Of a stretch of 13,833 nucleotides of DNA, positions 7,865 through 13,833 are shown in pieces. Location: positions 1-13,833 of the forward strand of contig JALLAZ010000571.1 in NCBI GenBank assembly GCA_036939755.1, given 5' to 3'. This stretch comes from Stephanodiscus triporus. Lineage: Eukaryota; Bacillariophyta; Thalassiosirophyceae; Thalassiosirales; Thalassiosiraceae. The translations under genes were made by a program, and so were the position numbers. The notes under the pieces are model-generated. The model ran no database searches and was not told the DNA's origin. It saw only the letters and a list, made by a program, of their open reading frames with translations. Every line of letters starts with the position of its first letter. The first letter of the stretch is position 1.

Positions 7865-9034
7865 ATGCTCAAAACCATGCCACTCAGAGTGTCCTTGATT
7901 CTCGTTGCATTATGCTGCATGCGAGGGGGCACGTCCTTCGCGATTCACGCGTTATCCTTTCGACCGACAGCGGTACCTTCACCTCCGCGGATGGCAAGCA
8001 CCGACGTGGAGGACGCATCGTCTCCATCTTCGCTAATGGAAGATATACTGCAGGGAAACTCCACAGCGACAACTCACGCCATAAAAATTCTGATGGAAGT
8101 TCGAGGCACTGATAAATTGGACGAATATCTCGGGGAAATGCTCCCGCCCGATAGGGCCAACCTACCGTGGTGGACGAGGTTGCCGTTGACTAGAAGATTT
8201 TCTCGTCGCGCGAGGCAGCTTCGATTGAGCGAGCTGTTGGAGCTGTCGACTCCGGGGACATCTTCGGAAGAAGAGTCTGCCGAAAATGACACCGAAGAAA
8301 TAAAAAAGCGCAGAACACGTCGGTCGCTCTTCATTTTGCTCCAGAGCATGGCGAGTAATCCGGAATCTGACGTCTTCTCCATGCTGGCGTTCGCTAAGAA
8401 GGACTTAAAGTTGGGGACCCTGTCCGCTGAAGAAATGCTTCAGAGGACTCCCGATCTTGAAACTCCAAAATACGAAGTGCTGGCCTCCAAGAAGGGCTTC
8501 GAAGTGCGACGGTACGAGAAGTTTTCCGTTTGCAGCGTGACTATGAACGAGATCGGGTCATCTGGGAGTGATAAGGAGAGTGCATCGAAGTTGTCCAATC
8601 CACAGCTATCAGGAGCCACGTCGTTTGGTGCATTGGCTGGATACTTGTTCGGAAAAAACGAAAATGGAGTGGCTATGAAAATGACTACACCGGTATTCTC
8701 CGAGGGCGAAGGAGCAAGCCGAAAAATGTCATTTGTGTTGCCCAGTGATTACTGGGAGGAGGAGGGGCAAGCGCCAAGACCGCTTTCGGATAGTTCAGTC
8801 AAGGTTTCATCAGTAGAGGCGTCCCTTCGGGCTGTGGTGGCGTTTCCTGGACTTGGGAGAAAAGTAGATGTGGCAAATAGATCTGAGAAACTTCGAGAGA
8901 TGTTGAAGTCTGACAAAGAGTGGAAAGCCGTCGAAGGAGCTCCAGTAATCCTCGCGCAGTATAACGATCCATTCACCCCACCATGGAAAAGACGAAATGA
9001 GGTGTCTATTCTGGTTCATCCGAGCAATAAGTAG
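7865..9034 (+). CDS. SOUL family heme-binding protein, probably plastid-targeted
   Basis: Encodes 389 residues in one exon, ATG 7865 to TAG 9032-9034. Residues about 199-387 are a SOUL/HEBP domain: PKYEVLASKKGFEVRRYEKF, then GALAGYLFGKN, MKMTTPVF, KMSFVLPSDYW, AVVAFPGLG and APVILAQYNDPFTPPWKRRNEVSI. These match the family's signature order. SOUL proteins bind heme or other tetrapyrroles; in algae and plants several are plastidial, some in plastoglobules. The N-terminus has a signal-peptide core (VSLILVALCC) followed by GGTSFAIHALSF. This resembles the diatom ASAFAP plastid motif with Phe at the cleavage point, then a Ser/Pro-rich transit-like stretch. Residues about 60-195 are an extra region with basic (RRFSRRARQLR) and acidic (SSEEESAENDTEE) patches that the core family lacks. 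A second ATG at codon 5 is also possible. Confidence 0.9.
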   Translation: MLKTMPLRVSLILVALCCMRGGTSFAIHALSFRPTAVPSPPRMASTDVEDASSPSSLMEDILQGNSTATTHAIKILMEVRGTDKLDEYLGEMLPPDRANLPWWTRLPLTRRFSRRARQLRLSELLELSTPGTSSEEESAENDTEEIKKRRTRRSLFILLQSMASNPESDVFSMLAFAKKDLKLGTLSAEEMLQRTPDLETPKYEVLASKKGFEVRRYEKFSVCSVTMNEIGSSGSDKESASKLSNPQLSGATSFGALAGYLFGKNENGVAMKMTTPVFSEGEGASRKMSFVLPSDYWEEEGQAPRPLSDSSVKVSSVEASLRAVVAFPGLGRKVDVANRSEKLREMLKSDKEWKAVEGAPVILAQYNDPFTPPWKRRNEVSILVHPSNK

Positions 9035-9134
9035 AAGGGTATTTTAATTTGTATTGCTTTTGCATTCTGTTACACTGCCGTTTGATTTATATGGTGACAC
9101 TATGCAGGGATAACAGAAAATCGAGCACGTGCAG
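9035..9134. other. Convergent 3' region
   Basis: Only 100 bases separate the stop codons of the SOUL gene (plus) and the WW-domain gene (minus). The 3' UTRs of the two genes therefore probably overlap, which allows antisense pairing between their transcripts. The stretch is AT-rich near 9040-9100 with no separate gene. Confidence 0.5.
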
Positions 9135-11786
9135 CTACGGGGACGTAGCTAACGGGTTTTCCCAAACTGTTGTAGTTCGGTCGAGAGTGAAGTAGTAGTA
9201 GATCCCAGTGTTTGCATCCAGCGCCTTCGCCCACCCTATTGCGAAGAGTTCATCATCATCCGGAAGAACACTGCTTCTTGACTCGAGAAGTGATAGTGAT
9301 ATATCATCTCCTTCTCCATTGTGAGTGCGAGAATTCTCACCATTGTCTTCTTGATATCTTGAATGCACCATGGTTGACCTTGTGACATAACTTATAAGGC
9401 TTTGGTTTTCGGTCCCTGACGTCATTACAGAGGCTCCTCCGTCATTGATATTGGTATAAGCAAAAGTGTGATGTAATTGTAACGGATTAGAATCCAAAGA
9501 ATAAGCCATGCTCTCACAAGACGGTGACATCTGTGGACTGTAGGATCGCCTCAAATTCGAGGGCGTTCTCGATGTCGGGGTGTTTTGTTCTACATTTTCA
9601 TCTTGCCTGCGATCCCTCATTTCTCTTCTCTTTGTCTGAACCTTTGTTTTCGCAAATTTATCAGTGTTGAATGACGCATCGACAGTTAGCATTTCCGTCG
9701 TTGGCGGTCGCCGATGCCTTTCACGATGCAATTTCCTCTCCAACTCGTTTTCTGTTACGCTGCAATTTGAAAATGACACATCTTTGGACGAACCACTTGG
9801 CAATGTCCGTCCACGGCTAGAGATTTTTTCAGCATCATCCTGTGAAGATTTATCTGGAGAAAATTCACACCATAGTTTTTCTGAGTGTTCTCCGTTGTTT
9901 GTATCGGTACAGCTAGCATCAGTCATGGTTTCCTCCAGTGTACCGCTTGGATCCAGACGCGGACGACTCTGTGGTTCATCAGACGGGATCGATGTTGTTG
10001 ATGCTGTCGGCTTCATGTCGAGTTCTTGTCCTTCATCTTCTAGCCGAGAACAAAGCGAATCCTTGCGGTGCTGTTTCTCATTAGGACGGGCTCCAGTATT
10101 CTTCTCATCATTATTTCTTTTACTATGAACCTCCGCTTGTTCAAGAAGTTCTGGCAAACGGCTCATGTCTCTGCTATCAACAACCAAGTCGAAATCTGGC
10201 CTCATATGAAAGGCGCCTAAATTATGAGCAATGGCCTTGTCTTCAACAGGACTCGTATGACTTGGATTACTGCAGCCCATAACCGAACTTAGTAACTGAA
10301 CAGGCCCTCTCAAACTTGGCACAGGCTTTGACAGCCAATCTCTATGCTGCGCATCCCAACTCTTGTTGATGACATTTCGAATCAGGCTTCGTCTCAGTTT
10401 GGTTGTGTACGGAGGTTGGAAATTGGGTGCAAAGTAATTTGTCGGTACTCCATTCTGTATGAGATATATTCCATGTGGTTTCGTGATTTCCTCCAATATG
10501 ACCCCACGAGATGAATCATCCGAGTATGGCGGCTGGAGATACTGTGGCCCTTTCTCACGCCAAGAATTAATCACCTGCTCGGATCGGGCGAAATACTTGT
10601 TCATGTGCTTTACTGTCATCCATCGAACCTTGCGCGCCAACGTAATTTGAAATGGACGTTTGGACCAACGTGCTCCCATTGGAGAAAAAAAGTCAAAAAG
10701 CTGATTATGAAGAAATTCGAGACCCCAATTCGGCCATTCTTCTGGGGGCGTATCATCATTCTTCTCACATTCGAAACGAACCACAAGATCGGGCGGACTA
10801 GTTGAATTGACACTGAGAGTTTCAGGCAAAACTGACACCTCCGGAATAAATATTTCTCCGCTAGCAAGAGCCGCGACAATCTCGTCAATGACTGCAGAAT
10901 TGGCAGCATTTATTTGTATGATGGGAATGTGAACTCGGTCGGGCGCTGCAATTTTATGACCTGCACCGTTGGACCTGACCTTTTTTGTGTCGGAATTATC
11001 GCTCTTCGAGGATAGCGGCGAACCAGTGTGCTCAGACTGATTTTCCACTCCACTGACATATGGGTCTCCCCGTTCACCCCCCCCGGCAAGCCATCCACTA
11101 TCATCAGTGGAACTGACATACTCATAATCCCTATCTTGCAACTCATTGAAATCAAACGCCGTCTGTCTCGTCACTGTGTCTGGATGACCCAGAATGGAGT
11201 TTTTTCGAGAGAGACACAGTCCGATCACAACTACACCGCCCCCCGCTGCTCTCTGTGCCGCCATCGCATCAGCCGCGGCCTTCTCCCGCATCTTCTTCTC
11301 ATTCTCACGTTTCTTTTCATCGACAACAACTTGTGCAAATCGACTGAATTTCTTTGGGGGGGTTTCAGCCGTCAATGCTTCGGATGCCAAGGTTGTATCA
11401 TCGTCGAAGTCCACGGTGGATGCCCTCGTCTTATTCTCCAGTGACGCTGTGACCGTGTCTTCCAGGCTGTTATCGTCGGAGGAATTCCCTCCCATGACAC
11501 CCGGGACAGGGAAGTCGGGCGATGTCGGCTCGGCGCCACCCCTGCATGCCTTATCCGCATAATTCAATATATGCTCCCTTGGCTTCTCCATCTTAAGACC
11601 CAATTTGTAAATTTCGCTCTCCACCCATTTCATATCGATTTCATTGTCTGTCAGCTTGTCCTCGATAGTGTCCTTGAGCGAACCGCAGACGAGGCCTGAC
11701 GTGTTGAGGATGGATGCTATGACACGCCTTGCGGTGCCCCCTTCACCGTCGCTTCCTCTCGTTCCACTCTTTTGGTTGCTGAACAT
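9135..11786 (-). CDS. Large disordered protein with C-terminal WW domain
   Basis: Encodes 883 residues in one exon, ATG 11784-11786 to TAG 9135-9137. The last 35 residues form a WW domain: W852 and W875, the YYY aromatic patch at 863-865, TTTVW and P878. WW domains bind proline-containing ligands such as PPxY or phospho-Ser/Thr-Pro. Residues about 17-83 look folded (VIASILNTSGLVCGSLKDTIEDKL...). Residues 155-180 are a charged, Ala-rich helix or coiled coil. Residues about 283-487 form a second, Trp/aromatic-rich core (EEWPNWGLEFLHNQLFDFFSPMG, RWMTVKHMNKYF, WDAQHRDWLSKP) that I do not recognise. Most of 540-845 is polar, with Ser-Pro sites (RRSYSPQMSP) and Arg-rich runs (RRREMRDRRQ-like), so probably disordered and phosphorylated. 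It is likely a scaffold or adaptor; location unknown. No signal peptide or membrane segment is seen. Confidence 0.88.
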   Translation of the reverse strand: MFSNQKSGTRGSDGEGGTARRVIASILNTSGLVCGSLKDTIEDKLTDNEIDMKWVESEIYKLGLKMEKPREHILNYADKACRGGAEPTSPDFPVPGVMGGNSSDDNSLEDTVTASLENKTRASTVDFDDDTTLASEALTAETPPKKFSRFAQVVVDEKKRENEKKMREKAAADAMAAQRAAGGGVVVIGLCLSRKNSILGHPDTVTRQTAFDFNELQDRDYEYVSSTDDSGWLAGGGERGDPYVSGVENQSEHTGSPLSSKSDNSDTKKVRSNGAGHKIAAPDRVHIPIIQINAANSAVIDEIVAALASGEIFIPEVSVLPETLSVNSTSPPDLVVRFECEKNDDTPPEEWPNWGLEFLHNQLFDFFSPMGARWSKRPFQITLARKVRWMTVKHMNKYFARSEQVINSWREKGPQYLQPPYSDDSSRGVILEEITKPHGIYLIQNGVPTNYFAPNFQPPYTTKLRRSLIRNVINKSWDAQHRDWLSKPVPSLRGPVQLLSSVMGCSNPSHTSPVEDKAIAHNLGAFHMRPDFDLVVDSRDMSRLPELLEQAEVHSKRNNDEKNTGARPNEKQHRKDSLCSRLEDEGQELDMKPTASTTSIPSDEPQSRPRLDPSGTLEETMTDASCTDTNNGEHSEKLWCEFSPDKSSQDDAEKISSRGRTLPSGSSKDVSFSNCSVTENELERKLHRERHRRPPTTEMLTVDASFNTDKFAKTKVQTKRREMRDRRQDENVEQNTPTSRTPSNLRRSYSPQMSPSCESMAYSLDSNPLQLHHTFAYTNINDGGASVMTSGTENQSLISYVTRSTMVHSRYQEDNGENSRTHNGEGDDISLSLLESRSSVLPDDDELFAIGWAKALDANTGIYYYFTLDRTTTVWENPLATSP

Positions 11787-12103
11787 TTTATTATTTAGAA
11801 GCAGGTGTCGTAGTTTTTGGCAAGCTGGTGCTGGTGCAGGTGGGGGCCGAAGCGGCGGAAAGCATCGCGCGGGTATTGTACGTACTATGGTATCGTAGGT
11901 AGAAGAATTCAGCTCCTTTTTATGGAGAGAGAGGTCGTTGGTTTTCGTTTTTGGCGAGGTTTGGTATCTACTCCTATCTATGTAGGATTTCTAGAGAAAT
12001 TAGGTATGTGGGGCGCGAGAAAACCATGTTAAAAGAAGAAGTTAAAGAAAAGATTACGTTTATTAAAATAATTTGTTGCCATCGACGGCATGACACATTA
12101 GTT
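11787..12103. other. Upstream region of the WW-domain gene, up to the tRNA
   Basis: It holds the presumed promoter and 5' UTR of the minus-strand WW-domain gene, and the 5' flank of the plus-strand tRNA. The first 90 bases are rich in G and C (GGTGGGGGCCGAAGCGGCGG), and the half next to the tRNA is AT-rich. No additional gene is seen. A long frame reading through the tRNA here is not credible. Confidence 0.5.
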
Positions 12104-12176
12104 TCTCGGTTAGCTCAGTCGGCAGAGCGCGAGACTGTTAATCTTGAAGTCGTGGGTTCGATCCCCACACTGAGAG
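12104..12176 (+). tRNA. tRNA-Asn (anticodon GTT)
   Basis: A 73-base cloverleaf can be drawn fully. Acceptor stem TCTCGGT (12104-12110) pairs with ACTGAGA (12169-12175), with one G-T pair. D stem GCTC pairs with GAGC (12113-12116, 12125-12128). Anticodon stem CGAGA pairs with TCTTG (12130-12134, 12142-12146) around loop CTGTTAA, with anticodon GTT at 12137-12139. T stem GTGGG pairs with CCCAC (12152-12156, 12164-12168) around TTCGATC. The discriminator base is G at 12176. There is no intron and no encoded CCA, as usual for a nuclear eukaryotic tRNA. GTT decodes AAC and AAT. A-box-like (TAGCTCAGTCGG) and B-box-like (GGTTCGATCC) internal Pol III promoter elements are present. Confidence 0.97.
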
Positions 12177-12288
12177 CTTCTTTTTGTTTTAGCCATTTCA
12201 CATATATCCCCACACTGAGAGCTTCTTTTTGTTTTAGCCATTTCACCCCACACTGAGAGCTTCTTTTTGTTTTAGCCATTTCACATAT
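12162..12288 (+). repeat. tRNA 3' end and trailer repeated three times in tandem
   Basis: The segment CCCCACACTGAGAG plus CTTCTTTTTGTTTTAGCC and ATTTCAC occurs at 12163, 12208 and 12246. The steps are 45 and 38 bases; the difference is an extra CATATAT between the first two. The first copy is the real 3' end of tRNA-Asn (T-stem 3' strand, acceptor 3' strand, discriminator). The other two are downstream fragments that cannot fold as tRNAs. The copies are almost identical, so the duplication looks recent. Confidence 0.95.
12181..12190 (+). terminator. Pol III oligo-T terminator of tRNA-Asn
   Basis: TTTTTGTTTT starts four bases after the discriminator base, where RNA polymerase III normally stops. 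The same T tract is repeated in both downstream copies of the 3' end, giving back-up terminators. Confidence 0.8.
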
Positions 12289-12617
12289 CTATGTCTCTGT
12301 AGTCATGTATCATGCCTCAACCTCAAGAGACATTTATTGCTAGATTTTTTGCAGTGTCTTTAGATTTCATTTTTGGGTTCCACGGAAGCTTCTTTCTTCT
12401 TTTTCCATTGGGTGCCTTCCGTATTTCACTTTTGGTTTTTGTGAGCGATAGTGTGGGGTGACTGCCGTAAATAGTCTAAAATTAAGACCCCAAAAATCTA
12501 GACTTTTTTAGGCCAGGTTTAGGAGTTGCATGCCCCTTTATTAGTCTAAATAATTTCTGCCATGAACGTCTTTTCATGCTGCGGAATCAGTATGTCCGCT
12601 TGGCGCCTTTTCTCTAA
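12289..12617. other. AT-rich spacer before the transposase remnant
   Basis: No gene is seen. The 9-mer TAGTCTAAA occurs twice (12472-12480, 12542-12550). The spacer may contain the 5' end of the Harbinger-type element that follows. The element's other end lies beyond the window, so terminal repeats cannot be matched here. Confidence 0.4.
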
Positions 12618-13376
12618 AAAAATCCATTGACAACTCAAGTTAAGTTTCCTGACAGTGATAAGATGAGAGCATTTGCTGATCAGGTACAGTTGCGTGAGCC
12701 ATCAGTTGATGATATTATTGGATTTATGGACGGTGTTGCATTGATGTCCGAATGCATGGAAAAAAAGGATTACACAGAATGCTTTCTATTGTGGCTATGA
12801 TTGTGATATGATGGTCGATAACATCTTTGCATATGGACCTGATGGGAAGGTTTTCTTCTGTGTGATTCACTTTCCTGGCAGTTGGGCTGATGGTTCACTG
12901 ACTGTTTGGTTCTTAAGTCATTGCAAAATTTGCGTCCATCAACGATCCGCTGAAGTGGGGAAGAGCACGGAATACTTGTTGGACCAATCACAAAAAGGAC
13001 AGCAAGTCGCCTGCACCACAATGTGAGGAACTACATCTTCAAAATCAGTAATGTTCACACGCCGCTTCATCAGGCAAGCAAAAGCAAGTGGGGAATGCGT
13101 GGACTTCAGGGCACCTTCCCCCGGTGCAAGAAACTTTTGCCCAGCAATTCGCACAAACATAGATTGGTCATTGAATCCATTGACTTGGTCCACAACTTTC
13201 GCACAGACTATGTCGGATACAATCAGATAAGGACTGTGTTAGACCTTGAATACACGCGTATTCAAAATCTCCAAGGTTGAGATCGGATAGCGCAGTATTA
13301 CTTTCATCCTGGTGACTACGATAGTGAAGTTGACGGGAATGGAAGTGACTCTGAAAACAATAATGAGTTAACATAA
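12618..13376 (+). pseudogene. Harbinger-type (DDE_Tnp_4) transposase remnant
   Basis: Homology is spread over three frames. Frame one (12618 to about 12782) reads MRAFADQVQLREPSVDDIIGFMDG, holding the first catalytic Asp (12729-12731). Frame two (about 12784-12955) reads FYCGYDCDMMVDNIFAYGPDG, then FCVIHFPGSWADGSL, the family's NxFxxxPDG...PGSW(H/A)D block. Frame three (about 12957-13376) reads LVGPITKRTASRLHHNVRNY, SKWGMRGLQGTFPR, LVIESIDLVHNFRTDYVGYNQIRTV, then a TGA at 13278-13280, then DRIAQYYFHPGDYDSE to TAA 13374-13376. The second Asp appears to be His (12937-12939). The acidic residue usually just before WGM appears to be Lys (13086-13088). With two frameshifts, one stop and lost active-site residues it is dead. 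The residue assignments rest on recalled family patterns. Confidence 0.88.
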
Positions 13377-13397
13377 ATTTATTTTATCTCTCAGGTC

Positions 13398-13833
13398 TCA
13401 GGTCTTATTTGTCTCGCTCCATTTTCTCTTGCCATAGCCACTTTCTACGCTGTTGTTGTCGCCACTATTGCTGGTGCTACTATCATTGCTGCTGCTGCTG
13501 CTGGAGCTTGAACTGCTGTAACCCCCCGCCTTGCCCCCATGATGATCCTCCTGCTACTCAGTCATTGCCGCCCTCCTTGCCTTCCTCTTCACCTTCCTCT
13601 TCTTATGCCTTTTTTGTTGCTTGCACTCCTCCTTGCGGCAATCACTGGCCATTGCTCTCAGCTCTTGAATCATCATAGTGTTCATTGCAGCAGCGCTGGA
13701 GGACCCGTCATCATCCTGACATGTTTTCATGGTCTGAACAAGGTCGACAATTGCGGCCCCATCACAAACCCATCCAAAGATGGTACTAAACTGAATTGTT
13801 AGTGTGAGTACATTGTAAAGGTAATGTGCAGCC
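13398..13833 (-). pseudogene. 3' part of a basic coiled-coil and serine-rich frame, with in-frame TAG; runs off the window
   Basis: On the minus strand one frame is open from the window edge to TAG 13554-13556. It reads FGWVCDGAAIVDLVQTMKTC, then AAAMNTMMIQELRAMASDCR, then a very basic tail (KKRKVKRKARRAAMTE). After the TAG the same frame stays open for 51 more codons (a Ser run of about 10 encoded by AGC repeats, then ESGYGKRKWSETNKT) to TGA 13398-13400. Either the TAG is the normal end or it is a nonsense mutation in a longer protein. It converges on the transposase remnant with only 21 bases between stops, so it is probably the second gene of the same Harbinger element; such elements often carry a Myb/SANT-like partner. 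No Myb repeat is visible in the part present. The 5' part lies outside, and the segment near the edge may be an intron. Confidence 0.5.

Noticed and set aside
11951..12256. 101-codon plus-strand frame
   Set aside because: It reads straight through the tRNA-Asn and its repeated trailer; its repeated peptide at the end only mirrors the DNA repeat.
12162..12288. Attachment site of a bacterial-type genomic island
   Set aside because: The repeats are only 38-45 bases apart with nothing between them, there is no integrase nearby, and the genome is eukaryotic in character.
12939..13193. 84-codon minus-strand frame inside the transposase remnant
   Set aside because: The plus strand carries clear transposase similarity over the same bases, so this is an antisense shadow.
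13409..13802. Two plus-strand frames rich in Cys, His, Pro and Leu
   Set aside because: They are shadows of the minus-strand basic and serine-rich frame; AGC codons for Ser read as GCT on the other strand, and their composition follows from that.

Overview
The window looks like nuclear DNA of a stramenopile alga, most likely a diatom close to Thalassiosira; that placement is an inference. Three long intron-less genes are packed between repeat-rich stretches. One of them carries a diatom-style plastid leader. There is a eukaryotic-type tRNA-Asn with a Pol III oligo-T trailer, and a decayed eukaryotic Harbinger-type (DDE_Tnp_4) transposase. No bacterial operon structure or ribosome-binding sites are visible.

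Layout. 1-894: AT- and purine-rich DNA without a gene, holding a GA microsatellite and a perfect 12-bp hairpin. 895-5746: a repeat nest. Two copies of one unrecognised element face each other in opposite orientation (895-1821 minus, 4588-5746 plus). They share a terminal sequence beginning CAGCTTA next to TTAA, and the same otherwise unknown protein. Between them lie a GC-rich segment with a small open frame, palindromes, and a roughly 200-bp tandem repeat with four full units. 6011-11786: the gene-dense core. It holds a BAHD-like acyltransferase (minus), a SOUL heme-binding protein with a plastid-type leader (plus, divergent from the acyltransferase across about 250 bp), and an 883-residue, mostly disordered protein ending in a WW domain (minus, convergent with the SOUL gene, 100 bp between stops). 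12104-12176: tRNA-Asn(GTT), whose 3' end plus trailer is repeated twice more just downstream. 12618-13833: a Harbinger-family transposase broken over three frames, converging on the 3' end of a second, basic coiled-coil/serine-rich frame that runs off the window and has an in-frame TAG.

How it fits together. The three protein genes show no obvious shared pathway. The shared promoter region of the acyltransferase and SOUL genes is the only visible regulatory link. The rest is largely mobile-element debris. The most novel-looking item is the inverted element pair encoding an unrecognised conserved protein; next is the partial triplication of the tRNA 3' end.
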